Shown: piece by piece, positions 1-8,573 of the stretch
Position numbering within the stretch: position 1 is the stretch's first letter
Layout of the letters: the number at the start of each line of letters is the position of its first letter
Origin: Arthrobacter pascens
GTDB lineage: Bacteria > Actinomycetota > Actinomycetes > Actinomycetales > Micrococcaceae
NCBI RefSeq assembly: GCF_030816475.1
Contig: NZ_JAUSXF010000001.1
Coordinates: 868,001 to 932,000 of the forward strand
DNA: 64,000 nt
Direction of reading: 5' to 3'
Notes under the pieces: model-generated
Told to the model about the DNA's origin: nothing
The model's database searches: none
What the model saw: the letters and a program-made list of their open reading frames with translations, nothing else
Translations under genes and position numbers: made by a program

Positions 1-1278
1 AAGGCTGCCTTCAAAACCTGGAAGCACGTCACCCCCAGCCAGCGCCAGCTGATGCTGCTCAAGCTCGCCGATGCCATCGAAGCGAACAGCGACGAACTGG
101 TGGAGGCCCAGCACCGGAACACCGGCCAGGTCCGCTCGCTGATCGCCTCCGAGGAAGTGGCGGCAGGCGCGGACCAGCTCCGTTTCTTTGCCGGCGCCGC
201 GCGTATCCTCGAGGGCAAGTCCGCCGGGGAATACTTCGAGGGCCACACGTCATACGTCCGCCGTGAACCGATCGGCGTCGTCGCCCAGGTTGCTCCGTGG
301 AACTACCCCTTCCTCATGGCCATTTGGAAGATCGGCCCCGCGCTCGCCGCCGGCAACACCGTGGTCCTCAAGCCGTCCGACACCACGCCGGAATCCACCC
401 TGGTCCTGGCCCGGCTGGCAGGCGAAATCCTCCCGGCCGGTGTGCTGAACGTCGTCCTGGGCACCGGGGAAACCGGCGCCCTGATGGTCGAGCACAAGGT
501 CCCGGGCCTCGTCTCCATCACCGGCTCGGTCCGCGCCGGTATCGCGGTCGCATCGGGTGCGGCCAAGGGCCTCAAGCGGGCCCACCTGGAGCTCGGCGGC
601 AAGGCCCCGGCCATCGTGTTCAAGGACGCCGACATTAAGAAGAGCGCCGCGGCCATCGCAGAATTCGCCTTCTTCAACGCCGGCCAGGACTGCACTGCCA
701 TCACGCGCGTGCTGGTGGAGGACTCAGTCCACGACGACGTCGTGGCGGCCATGGTGGAGCACACCAAGACGCTCCACACCGGTTCCCAGAACGACGAGGA
801 AAACTACTTTGGCCCGCTGAACAACGTCAACCACTTCAACCAGGTGACTTCCGTCGTCGAGCACCTGCCGGCGAACTGCAGGATCGAAACCGGGGGCCAC
901 CGCGCGGGGGACAAGGGCTTCTTCTTCGAGCCGACCATCATTACCGGCGCCAAGCAGACCGACGACATCGTGCAGCAGGAGACGTTCGGCCCGGTCATCA
1001 CCGTGCAGAAGTTCAGCTCGGAGGAGGAGGCTGTGGAGCTGGCGAACGACGTCGACTACGCCCTCGCTTCCAGCGTCTGGACCAGTGACCACGGCACGGC
1101 CATGAGGCTGAGCCGGGACCTCGACTTCGGGGCCGTCTGGATCAACACCCACATCCTCCTGACCGCCGAAATGCCCCACGGCGGCTTCAAGCAGTCCGGC
1201 TACGGCAAGGACCTGTCCATGTACGGCGTCGAGGACTACACGCGCATCAAGCACGTGATGAGTGCCCTCGATGCGTAA
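1..1278 (+). CDS. NAD(P)-dependent aldehyde dehydrogenase, 5'-truncated by window edge (probably gamma-aminobutyraldehyde dehydrogenase)
   Basis: This is an ALDH-superfamily enzyme oxidising an aldehyde to a carboxylate. The reading frame is already open at base 1 (Lys-Ala-Ala-Phe before the first internal Met at 52), so the true start lies upstream. Family hallmarks are visible: APWNYP, the general-base Glu in LELGGK (codon 589-591) and the catalytic Cys in NAGQDC (codon 691-693). The C-terminal MPHGGFKQSGYGKD stretch is typical of the 4-aminobutyraldehyde/betaine aldehyde group. The next gene is a GABA aminotransferase 49 bp downstream, which suggests the substrate is 4-aminobutyraldehyde in putrescine breakdown. 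The family is read directly; the substrate is inferred from the neighbour. Confidence 0.9.
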   Translation, partial: KAAFKTWKHVTPSQRQLMLLKLADAIEANSDELVEAQHRNTGQVRSLIASEEVAAGADQLRFFAGAARILEGKSAGEYFEGHTSYVRREPIGVVAQVAPWNYPFLMAIWKIGPALAAGNTVVLKPSDTTPESTLVLARLAGEILPAGVLNVVLGTGETGALMVEHKVPGLVSITGSVRAGIAVASGAAKGLKRAHLELGGKAPAIVFKDADIKKSAAAIAEFAFFNAGQDCTAITRVLVEDSVHDDVVAAMVEHTKTLHTGSQNDEENYFGPLNNVNHFNQVTSVVEHLPANCRIETGGHRAGDKGFFFEPTIITGAKQTDDIVQQETFGPVITVQKFSSEEEAVELANDVDYALASSVWTSDHGTAMRLSRDLDFGAVWINTHILLTAEMPHGGFKQSGYGKDLSMYGVEDYTRIKHVMSALDA

Positions 1279-1327
1279 CCAGACTTCCGGTCTCCTCGTC
1301 CCAGGTTTTCAAGAAAGGCTTTCACCC

Positions 1328-2689
1328 ATGACCACCACCGCAAACGAAATCACTTACCGCCTGGAGCAGAAGCGCCGCGTCCAGGCTGACTTCCCGGGTC
1401 CCAAGTCCGTAGCCCTGGGCGACCGCCGGCGGGCCGTCGTCGCCGCCGGTGTCGCCTCCACCGTGCCCGTCTATGTTGCGGACGCCGACGGCGGCATCAT
1501 CCACGACGTCGACGGCAACGCCTTCATTGACTTCGGCTCGGGCATCGCGGTGACCAGCGTCGGCGCGTCCGATCCCGCCGTCGTCGGCGCCGTGAAGGAA
1601 GCTGTAGAGCACTTCACCCACACCTGTTTCATGGTGACGCCCTACGAAAGCTATGTGGCGCTGGCAGAGCAGCTCAACCGCCTCACCCCGGGCGACCACG
1701 AGAAGCGCACCGTGCTCTTCAACTCCGGCGCCGAGGCTGTGGAGAACGCCGTCAAGGTGGCGCGCCTGGCAACCGGCCGCGACGCCGTCGTCGCCTTCGA
1801 CCACGCCTACCACGGCCGCACCAACCTGACCATGGCGCTCACCGCCAAGGCCATGCCGTACAAAACCAACTTCGGCCCCTTTGCGCCCGAGGTCTATCGC
1901 ATGCCCATGAGCTACCCCTACCGCGAGGAAAACTCCTCCATCACGGGCGCCGAGGCGGCCAAGCGGGCCATCACCATGATCGAAAAGCAGATCGGCGGCG
2001 ACCAGGTCGCTGCGATCATCATCGAGCCCATCCAGGGCGAGGGCGGCTTCATCGTTCCGGCCGAGGGCTTCCTGCCGGCGCTGGCTGACTGGGCCAAGGA
2101 AAACGGCGTCGTCTTCATCGCCGACGAGGTTCAGTCCGGCTTCTGCCGCACCGGCGAATGGTTCGCGGTGAACCACGAAGGCGTTGTCCCCGACATCATC
2201 ACCATGGCCAAGGGCATCGCCGGCGGCATGCCGCTGTCCGCCATCACCGGCCGCGCCGACCTGCTCGACGCCGTCCACCCCGGCGGCCTGGGCGGCACCT
2301 ACGGAGGAAACCCCGTAGCGTGCTCCGCAGCTCTCGCCGCCATCGGTTCCATGGAGGAATACGACCTCATCGGCCGTGCCCGGCACATCGAGGAAATTGC
2401 TATCGCCCGGCTGACCGAGCTGCAGAGCCAGCTCTCCTCCGGTGTGATCGGTGACGTCCGCGGCCGGGGCGCCATGCTGGCCATCGAGCTGGTGAAGCCG
2501 GGAACCACGGAGCCCAATCCCGAACTCACCAAGGCCGTGGCTGCCGCCTGCCTGAAGGAGGGTGTCATCATCCTCACCTGTGGCACCTACGGCAACGTCA
2601 TCCGCCTCCTGCCGCCGCTAGTCATCACCGACGACCTGCTGAACGACGGCCTGGACGTCCTGGCCGCGGCGATCAAGGCCAACGCCTAG
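1328..2689 (+). CDS. gabT: 4-aminobutyrate aminotransferase (GABA transaminase)
   Basis: A class III PLP-dependent aminotransferase of 453 aa, the normal family length, converting GABA plus 2-oxoglutarate to succinic semialdehyde plus glutamate. The frame is open to 1262, but the ATG at 1328 is preceded by an AAGAAAGG ribosome site and begins a family-like N-terminus, so it is chosen. Motifs: NSGAEAVENAVK (cofactor phosphate region), IIEPIQGEGG, the FIADEVQSGFCRTG Asp that holds the PLP ring nitrogen, and the PLP-binding Lys295 in TMAKG. It follows the aldehyde dehydrogenase by 49 bp, consistent with one putrescine/GABA catabolic operon. Confidence 0.93.
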   Translation: MTTTANEITYRLEQKRRVQADFPGPKSVALGDRRRAVVAAGVASTVPVYVADADGGIIHDVDGNAFIDFGSGIAVTSVGASDPAVVGAVKEAVEHFTHTCFMVTPYESYVALAEQLNRLTPGDHEKRTVLFNSGAEAVENAVKVARLATGRDAVVAFDHAYHGRTNLTMALTAKAMPYKTNFGPFAPEVYRMPMSYPYREENSSITGAEAAKRAITMIEKQIGGDQVAAIIIEPIQGEGGFIVPAEGFLPALADWAKENGVVFIADEVQSGFCRTGEWFAVNHEGVVPDIITMAKGIAGGMPLSAITGRADLLDAVHPGGLGGTYGGNPVACSAALAAIGSMEEYDLIGRARHIEEIAIARLTELQSQLSSGVIGDVRGRGAMLAIELVKPGTTEPNPELTKAVAAACLKEGVIILTCGTYGNVIRLLPPLVITDDLLNDGLDVLAAAIKANA

Positions 2690-2725
2690 GAGTTCCTCCC
2701 GGAACCGGGATCACCCCACAACACC

Positions 2726-2788
2726 GCGCGAACTGGCAGCAGATACCCTGAAATTCAGAATTTGGGGTCATCAGCTGCCGGTTCGCGC
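2726..2788. terminator. 63-bp hairpin between convergent genes (bidirectional terminator or palindromic repeat)
   Basis: Outer 15-bp arms at 2726-2740 and 2774-2788 pair at 14 of 15 positions. A second, concentric palindrome (AAATTC-A-GAATTT, 2751-2763) sits exactly at the centre (2757). It lies between gabT and the convergent RarD-like gene, where a bidirectional terminator is expected. There is no U-tract on either side, so a palindromic intergenic repeat is an alternative. Confidence 0.5.
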
Positions 2789-2807
2789 TGGTTTAAGAGG
2801 GGTCGCG

Positions 2808-3899
2808 CTAGGCGCGGGCCAGCTTCTTCGCCACCGAGTTCTTCCGTGCGGCGCTGAGCATGTCCACCGTGAGGACCAGCAGTGCCAGCCACACCACGCC
2901 GAATCCGATCCAGCGGTCCAGCGTCATGGCCTCCCGGAAGACAGCCACGGCCACGACGAACTGCAGGACCGGGGCGAAGTACTGCAGCAGCCCGATGGTG
3001 GTCATCGGCAGCCGGCGGGCGGAGGCGCCAAAGGAAAGCAGCGGTACGGCGGTGATGACGCCGGAGGCAACCAGGAGCCAGAAATGGCCAGGTCCTTGGC
3101 TGGTCAAGGTGGCAGAACCCGTCAGACCCAGGAAAACCATGGTGGCGGCCGCGAGCGGGGCAAGGACCATCGTTTCCACGCTGAGGCTTGTCACGGCGTC
3201 GACCTTCGGACCCACGCGCTTCTTCACAAAGCCGTACAGGCCAAAGCTGACGGCCAGGGTCAGGGCGATCCACGGCAGTTTGCCGTAGGACACAGTTAGC
3301 ACCACAACTGCCACGAAACCGATTCCGACGGCGGCCCACTGGAGCGGACGCAGCTTCTCCTTGAGGACAAACACGCCCAGCAGGACGGACACGAGCGGGT
3401 TGATGAAATAGCCCAGTGACGCTTCAACGGCCTGCCCGGTGGTCACGCCGTACGTGTAGGTCAGCCAGTTAACCGCAATGAGGGCGGCGGCGATGGTAAG
3501 GGTGCCAAAGACCGAACGGTCCCGGAAGGCTGCCCGCAGCAGGGGCCAGGAGCGGGTGGCAGTGATCAGCAGGACGCAGAACAGCAACGACCAGACCACG
3601 CGGTTCGCCACGATCTCGACGGCGTTGGCCGGCATCAGCGCAAGGAAATACAAGGGCAGCAGCCCCCAGGCACTGTAGGCCGCGACGCCGAACAGGATTC
3701 CCGCCGTCGTCTCTTTGTCTACCGGCTTAAGGCCGGCCTGGCCGCCATTCGCAGCCTTGCCCGGCTTCCCTGTTCCAGGGGCCGGTTCGCCGGACAACCC
3801 GGGAGCGGCGCCGGCGGCAGTGGAGGAGACGGATCCATGGGGAGTAGGCACGAAACCAATAACACCAGTTCCAGGATCTCTATTCCAACGTTCGGGCAA
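2808..3899 (-). CDS. rarD: RarD/EamA-family (DMT superfamily) transporter
   Basis: An integral membrane protein of 363 aa. From about residue 60 there are about ten hydrophobic segments arranged as two EamA repeats; AAYSAWGLLPLYF, NRVVWSLLF and SLGYFINPLVSVLLG are typical of the RarD (chloramphenicol-sensitivity) subfamily. These are presumed drug/metabolite exporters; the substrate is not predictable. The first 60 residues are Gly/Pro/Ala-rich and unlike the usual short N-terminus, so the start at 3899 may be too far upstream. The first confident RarD-like residues are DKETTAGILFG. The gene converges on gabT across a 63-bp palindrome. Confidence 0.82.
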   Translation of the reverse strand: MPERWNRDPGTGVIGFVPTPHGSVSSTAAGAAPGLSGEPAPGTGKPGKAANGGQAGLKPVDKETTAGILFGVAAYSAWGLLPLYFLALMPANAVEIVANRVVWSLLFCVLLITATRSWPLLRAAFRDRSVFGTLTIAAALIAVNWLTYTYGVTTGQAVEASLGYFINPLVSVLLGVFVLKEKLRPLQWAAVGIGFVAVVVLTVSYGKLPWIALTLAVSFGLYGFVKKRVGPKVDAVTSLSVETMVLAPLAAATMVFLGLTGSATLTSQGPGHFWLLVASGVITAVPLLSFGASARRLPMTTIGLLQYFAPVLQFVVAVAVFREAMTLDRWIGFGVVWLALLVLTVDMLSAARKNSVAKKLARA

Positions 3900-3946
3900 A
3901 TAGTCAGTAGGCTTTCTTTTATGTGTAGGAAGCAGGATGCCGGGCC

Positions 3947-4945
3947 ATGAGGCTCCGGCGCAGCAACGCCTCAGGCCGGGGCTACCGCAGGGTACGCGTC
4001 GGCCGGGGTTTCAGCTACCGTGACCTGGATGGTTCCACCCTGCCCCCGGGGCCCGTCCGGGACAGACTGGAAAGCATCGCCATCCCGCCCGCCTGGACTG
4101 ACGTGTGGATATCCCCTTTCGAAAACGGGCACATCCAGGCGACGGGCCTTGACGCGGTGGGGCGGCGGCAGTACATCTACCACCCGGAATGGCGCGAGCG
4201 GAAGGACCGGGTGAAGTTCGACCGCGCCCTCCAGCTGGCCGAGTCGCTTCCCACGGCCCGCCGGCTCGTGACGCTCGACCTTCGAAGTGACGGCATCTCG
4301 CGGGAGCGTGTGCTCGCTGCGGCTTTCAGGATGCTGGACAGCGCGTCCCTCCGGGTGGGATCGGAACGCTACACCAACGAGAACGGCAGCCACGGCCTGG
4401 CTACCCTGCTGTGCGCCCACGTCCAGGTGCGGAAGGACTACTTGTTTTTGAGCTTTCCGGCCAAGAGCGGAAAGGACTGGGAATCGGTCATCCGCGATGC
4501 CGATCTCGCCCCGCTGGTGCGCGTGCTCAAACGCCGCGGAGGCAACGCGCGGCTCCTGGCTTACAAGGACGGCCGGAGGTGGAGGCCGGTCACCAGCGCC
4601 GACATCAACGCCTACGTCAAGGAGCGCACGGGATCGGACTTCACCGCGAAGGACTTCCGCACGCTCCGTGGAACTGTCGCCGCGGCAGTGAGCCTGGCCC
4701 GCAGCGGCCCGCAACGAACCGAGGCTAAACGGAAGCGGGCCATCAGCGTGGCGATGCAGGAGGCCGCCGTCGTCCTGGGAAACACGCCCTCGATCGCACG
4801 CAAGAGCTACGTGGATCCAAGGCTCCTGGACCATTTCGCGGCCGGAGAGACCATCGATCCCAAGCGGCTGGATTCGGCAGAGGCGGAGCTCCGCGCACTG
4901 CTCTATCGCGAGGGGGACGTGGTTCCGTTGCGGAAAAGCGGCTGA
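3947..4945 (+). CDS. DNA topoisomerase IB (eukaryote/poxvirus-like)
   Basis: A 332-aa type IB topoisomerase, which relaxes supercoils by nicking one strand through a 3'-phosphotyrosyl intermediate without ATP. The small bacterial form is about this size. Visible landmarks: the N-terminal region with RDLDG and IPPAWTDVWISP, the catalytic-domain motif VGSERYTNENGSHGLATL (first active Arg), the KDFRTLRGT motif (second active Arg), and the nucleophile Tyr288 in ARKSYVDPRLLDHF. It starts at ATG 3947, 48 bp from the divergent RarD-like gene. Such enzymes are scattered accessory topoisomerases in actinobacteria; the cellular role here is unknown. Confidence 0.88.
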   Translation: MRLRRSNASGRGYRRVRVGRGFSYRDLDGSTLPPGPVRDRLESIAIPPAWTDVWISPFENGHIQATGLDAVGRRQYIYHPEWRERKDRVKFDRALQLAESLPTARRLVTLDLRSDGISRERVLAAAFRMLDSASLRVGSERYTNENGSHGLATLLCAHVQVRKDYLFLSFPAKSGKDWESVIRDADLAPLVRVLKRRGGNARLLAYKDGRRWRPVTSADINAYVKERTGSDFTAKDFRTLRGTVAAAVSLARSGPQRTEAKRKRAISVAMQEAAVVLGNTPSIARKSYVDPRLLDHFAAGETIDPKRLDSAEAELRALLYREGDVVPLRKSG

Positions 4946-5016
4946 CGTTGCGTCACCGTTACCGACTCCCTCACATCAGCCAATTAGAATGGAACACTGC
5001 GCGCTACCTGCATTTT

Positions 5017-5052
5017 GTGCGCTATTGCACTGAGCGCCACTGCATAGTGCGC
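5017..5052. promoter_or_regulatory. Imperfect inverted repeat upstream of the ferredoxin reductase gene
   Basis: The 144-bp gap before the fprA-like gene is rich in GTGCGC/GCGCAC words. One imperfect inverted repeat pairs GTGCGCTATTGCAC (5017-5030) with GCATAGTGCGC (5042-5052). It could bind a regulator or form mRNA structure. No promoter hexamers were convincing, so confidence is low. Confidence 0.22.
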
Positions 5053-5089
5053 CTCCGGCACATTTATCCACGTTCCAGAAGGGCTCCCG

Positions 5090-6523
5090 GTGTCCAACCC
5101 AGGCGAAACCACCTCCAAGCGTCCGCTCCGTGTTGCCATAGTCGGCGCAGGACCGGCGGGGGTCTATGCTGCGGATATCCTCACCAAGTCCAACGAGGTC
5201 AAGGACGGCGACTTCGAGGTCAGCATCGATCTCTTCGAGGCCTACCCGGCGCCCTATGGCCTGATCCGTTACGGCGTGGCCCCGGATCACCCGCGCATCA
5301 AGGGGATCGTCAACGCGCTGCACAAGGTCCTGGACCGCGGCGATATCCGCTTCCTGGGCAATGTCACCTACGGCCGGGACCTCACCCTCCACGACTTCCG
5401 CGCGTTCTACGACGCCGTCATCTTCTCCACTGGAGCCATCAAGGACGCCGACCTTCCCATCCCCGGGATCGACCTGGAAGGGTCCTTCGGCGGTGCTGAC
5501 TTTGTTTCCTGGTACGACGGCCATCCGGACGTTCCCCGCGAGTGGCCGCTGGACGCCAAGGAAATAGCCGTCATCGGCAACGGGAACGTGGCTCTGGACG
5601 TTGCCCGGATGCTGGTCAAGCATCCGGAAGAACTGCTCAGCACCGAGATCCCGGATAACGTCTACCGCTGCCTGAAGAGCTCCCCGGTCACGGACGTGCA
5701 CGTCTTCGGCCGCCGCGGGCCCGCCCAGGTGAAGTTCACGCCCCTTGAACTGCGTGAGCTGAGCCACATGAACGACGTGGACATTGTGCTGTACCCGGAG
5801 GACTTCGAATTCGATGACGCCTCCGATGATGCCATCCGCAGCAACAACCAGATCAAGACCATGGTGAACACGCTGACCAACTGGCTGGTGGAGGAACACG
5901 CGGAGTCGGATCAGCCGTCGTCCCGCCGGCTGCACCTGCACTTCCTGCACAGCCCTGTCGAGATATACGACGACGGCGGGTCCGGGAAGGTGGCAGGGAT
6001 CAAGTTTGAGCGGATGCAGCTTGACGGTACCGGGAACGTCAAGGGGACCGGCGAGTTCGTCGACTATCCCGTCGAGGCTGTCTACCGGGCCATCGGCTAC
6101 CACGGCTCCCCGTTGGATGAACTGGAATACGACGCCAAGCGCGGAGTGGTTCCCAATGAAGGCGGCCGGGTGCTGGACCCCGAGGGCAATCCGGTTCCGG
6201 GGATCTATGCCACGGGCTGGATCAAGCGCGGGCCGGTCGGACTGATCGGCCACACCAAGGGCGACGCCTTGGAGACCATCGGCTTCCTGCTGGAGGACCG
6301 GCTGACCCTTCCCCCGGCGCAGAACCCGGATCCGCAGGCGATCATCCGCCTCCTCGAGGAACGGGGGATCGAGTACACCACGTGGCAGGGCTGGATCAAG
6401 CTGGACGCCCACGAGGCTGCGCTGGGCGCCGAATGGACGGACTCGGATGAGACTGACGGCGTGGTCCGGGAACGCATCAAGGTTGTGCCTCGCGAGGAAA
6501 TGATCAACATCTCCCGCGGCTAG
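5090..6523 (+). CDS. fprA: Ferredoxin/flavodoxin--NADP+ reductase, adrenodoxin-reductase type
   Basis: A 477-aa FAD flavoprotein of the FprA/adrenodoxin reductase family that moves electrons between NADPH and ferredoxin. The first Rossmann fold is clear near the N-terminus (VAIVGAGPAGVYAA), followed by the family signature YGLIRYGVAPDHPRIK. The NADP site is IGNGNVALDVARML, with GRRGPAQVKFT beyond it, and the FAD-closing ATGWIKRGPVGLIGHTK motif is near the C-terminus. The GTG start at 5090 is chosen because an AGAAGGG ribosome site precedes it. Such enzymes feed cytochrome P450s and other ferredoxin-dependent oxygenases; no partner is encoded nearby. Confidence 0.92.
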   Translation: MSNPGETTSKRPLRVAIVGAGPAGVYAADILTKSNEVKDGDFEVSIDLFEAYPAPYGLIRYGVAPDHPRIKGIVNALHKVLDRGDIRFLGNVTYGRDLTLHDFRAFYDAVIFSTGAIKDADLPIPGIDLEGSFGGADFVSWYDGHPDVPREWPLDAKEIAVIGNGNVALDVARMLVKHPEELLSTEIPDNVYRCLKSSPVTDVHVFGRRGPAQVKFTPLELRELSHMNDVDIVLYPEDFEFDDASDDAIRSNNQIKTMVNTLTNWLVEEHAESDQPSSRRLHLHFLHSPVEIYDDGGSGKVAGIKFERMQLDGTGNVKGTGEFVDYPVEAVYRAIGYHGSPLDELEYDAKRGVVPNEGGRVLDPEGNPVPGIYATGWIKRGPVGLIGHTKGDALETIGFLLEDRLTLPPAQNPDPQAIIRLLEERGIEYTTWQGWIKLDAHEAALGAEWTDSDETDGVVRERIKVVPREEMINISRG

Positions 6524-6559
6524 AGGAGTCCCAGACAGACCTCTAGACCTGCCCTCCAT

Positions 6560-6586
6560 ATTCGGGTTAATCTGGTTAACATGAAT
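6560..6586. promoter_or_regulatory. 27-bp palindromic operator candidate covering the tetR-like start codon
   Basis: Thirteen-base arms centred on 6573 match at 10 of 13 positions (ATTCnnGTTAAnC and its complement). The ATG of the TetR gene (6581) lies inside the right arm. Length and symmetry fit a TetR-dimer site, so autorepression of the regulator-glycosyltransferase operon is likely. The palindrome is seen directly; binding is inferred. Confidence 0.5.
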
Positions 6587-7192
6587 GTGGAGGGGGGAAC
6601 AACCCGACGCTATGACAACCGGAGACGGGCTTCCACCGCCGCTGACACCGGGCGTCGGATCCTCGAGGCGACACGAGACCTTTTCGCGGAAAGACCGCTC
6701 TCGGATATCACCCTGATCGCGGTGGCTGACCATGCCGGAGTCACGGTGCAGACGGTTATCCGCCGCTTCGGCGACCGCAGTGGGCTTATCGATGCGACCG
6801 TCGAGCACGCCGCTGCGCAGGTGATGGCCCAGCGCGATGCCGCGCCCGTCGGCAACGTCCCCGCCGCCGTCGACAACCTGCTGGAACACTATGAGACCAC
6901 CGGCGCCCTTGTCTTGAAGATGCTGGCCGAGGAGGAAACCTCCCCGGCCGTGGCGGAAATGACGGAAACCGGCAGGCGCCTGCACCGCCGGTGGTGCGAG
7001 CGGGTTTTCGCCCCGTTCCTTGAGGGCGAATTCCTGCCGGACGGGGCGGATCGGGACCGCCGTCTTGCCCAGTTCGTCGCTCTCTGCGACGTCTACACCT
7101 GGAAACTGCTCCGCCTGGACGCGGGCCTGAGCCGTGACCAGGTGGCCCTTTCCTTAACCGAAATGCTTGAGTCCTTCACCCGGAGGCCATGA
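6581..7192 (+). CDS. TetR/AcrR-family transcriptional regulator
   Basis: A 203-aa regulator. The N-terminal helix-turn-helix runs from about residue 20 to 65, with the typical sequence ILEATRDLFAERPLSDITLIAVADHAGVTVQTVIRRFGDR. The rest is the variable ligand/dimer domain. Its stop overlaps the start of the glycosyltransferase gene (ATGA, 4 bp), so the two are translationally coupled and it probably controls that gene. A 27-bp palindrome over its own start codon suggests autorepression. The inducer is unknown; a small hydrophobic substrate of the glycosyltransferase is a reasonable guess. Confidence 0.88.
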   Translation: MNVEGGTTRRYDNRRRASTAADTGRRILEATRDLFAERPLSDITLIAVADHAGVTVQTVIRRFGDRSGLIDATVEHAAAQVMAQRDAAPVGNVPAAVDNLLEHYETTGALVLKMLAEEETSPAVAEMTETGRRLHRRWCERVFAPFLEGEFLPDGADRDRRLAQFVALCDVYTWKLLRLDAGLSRDQVALSLTEMLESFTRRP

Positions 7193-8505
7193 TGTCCACC
7201 GTTCTCGCCTACACCTCGCCCGCCATCGGGCATCTCTTTCCCATGGTTCCCCTCTTGCTCGAATTGAAGGCGCGCGGACATGACATCCACGTGCGGACGA
7301 TTCCCCAACAGCTCCCGGCGCTGCGCAGTGCCGGCCTCCGCGCCGAATCCGTCGACCCGCGGCTCCTGGAGATCAGGCACCGGGACTATCTGGCGAAATC
7401 GATCAAGGACGGGCTGGCCGCGAGCACAGAGACCTTCACGGCGCGTGCACGCTTCGACGGCCCTGACCTTCGGCGGGCCATCGGTGAGGTCAGCCCGGAC
7501 CTCCTGCTCGTGGACATCAATGCGTGGGGCGCCCGTATCGTGGCTGAGGATATCGGGCTGCCGTGGGCAAGCTTCTGCCCCTACACCCCGCCACTCACGT
7601 CCAGGGGAACCCCGCCGTTCGGACCGGGGCTGGATCCGATGCCGGGCCCGCTGGGAAGGCTCCGGGACGCGCTCATCCGCCCCCTGGTGACTGGCGCCGT
7701 CGAAAAGCTGATGATGCCAGGGATAAACAGGGCCCGGGCCGGAATCTCCGGCGGCAAACTTCCGCCGTCCCGGAACGTGGATGAATTCTTCAGCACCGCC
7801 CCGCTCCTCCTCGTCAGCAGCGCCGAGCCGTTTGAATACCCGCACCCGGACTGGGGACCAGGCGTCCGGATGATCGGGGCGCTGTCATGGGACCCGCCGC
7901 TCCCTCCGCCGGATTGGCTTGAGACCGTCAGGGAGCCGATCATCCTGGTGACCACGTCGTCCGAGTACCAGGCCGACGAGGACTTGGTGCGTACAGCGCT
8001 CCAGGGCCTGGCCAACGAACCCTTCACCGTCGTCGCCACGCTGCCGGCAGCGGTGACCGGACAGGAAGGAGACCAGCGGGCCGCCGGACCGGGGGATTTT
8101 GGCCCCCTTCCCGCGAATGCGCGGCTGGAACGGTTCGTGCCCCACGGAGAGGTGCTGGAGCGCGCCGCTGTTGCCATTACCCACGGCGGTATGGGAGCCA
8201 CCCAAAAGGCACTGTCCAAGGGAGTTCCTGTGGTGGTGGTTCCCTTCGGCCGGGACCAGCATGAGGTTGCGGCGCGGGTGGTGGCCGCAGGCGCGGGTGT
8301 GCGGCTCAGCCGGAAGAAGCTCACTCCGGAGAAGCTTCGTGCCGCAGTTCACGAAGCCCTGACAAAGAAGGAAGGAGCCCGGCGGGTTGCAGTTGGTTAC
8401 GCGGCTGCCGGGGGTGCTGCGGCGGGCGCCGACGCCCTCGAGGAGCTTCTCCGGATTCCGCACCCGACGGACCCTTCTTCGTCTCACGATGCGGGACAAA
8501 TATGA
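7189..8505 (+). CDS. GT1-family glycosyltransferase (MGT/UGT type)
   Basis: A 438-aa cytosolic GT-B fold enzyme transferring a sugar from an NDP-sugar to a small acceptor. The N-terminus (TSPAIGHLFPMVPLLLELKARGHDIHVRT) is the acceptor-binding half. The C-terminal half has LERFVPHGEVLERAAVAITHGGMGATQKALSKGVPVVVVPFGRDQHEVAARV, the donor-binding signature shared by macrolide glycosyltransferases and UDP-glucosyltransferases, with the conserved HGG and the DQ pair. The start at 7189 overlaps the TetR stop; a second ATG follows immediately at 7192. A regulated single GT1 enzyme suggests xenobiotic or antibiotic inactivation, but a biosynthetic role is possible. Confidence 0.86.
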   Translation: MMSTVLAYTSPAIGHLFPMVPLLLELKARGHDIHVRTIPQQLPALRSAGLRAESVDPRLLEIRHRDYLAKSIKDGLAASTETFTARARFDGPDLRRAIGEVSPDLLLVDINAWGARIVAEDIGLPWASFCPYTPPLTSRGTPPFGPGLDPMPGPLGRLRDALIRPLVTGAVEKLMMPGINRARAGISGGKLPPSRNVDEFFSTAPLLLVSSAEPFEYPHPDWGPGVRMIGALSWDPPLPPPDWLETVREPIILVTTSSEYQADEDLVRTALQGLANEPFTVVATLPAAVTGQEGDQRAAGPGDFGPLPANARLERFVPHGEVLERAAVAITHGGMGATQKALSKGVPVVVVPFGRDQHEVAARVVAAGAGVRLSRKKLTPEKLRAAVHEALTKKEGARRVAVGYAAAGGAAAGADALEELLRIPHPTDPSSSHDAGQI

Positions 8506-8573
8506 GGGTCCGGGTGGTGGACACTACGGTTGATAGGTCTGTTTCCATCACCAACCAGGATTGTGGATCCCCT

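Noticed and set aside
4976..6985. A 669-codon open frame on the minus strand opposite the ferredoxin reductase gene
   Set aside because: It is antisense to a gene with complete family motifs, has no ribosome site and encodes a Val/Asp/Gly-rich sequence without recognisable domains; such frames are a by-product of high GC at third codon positions.
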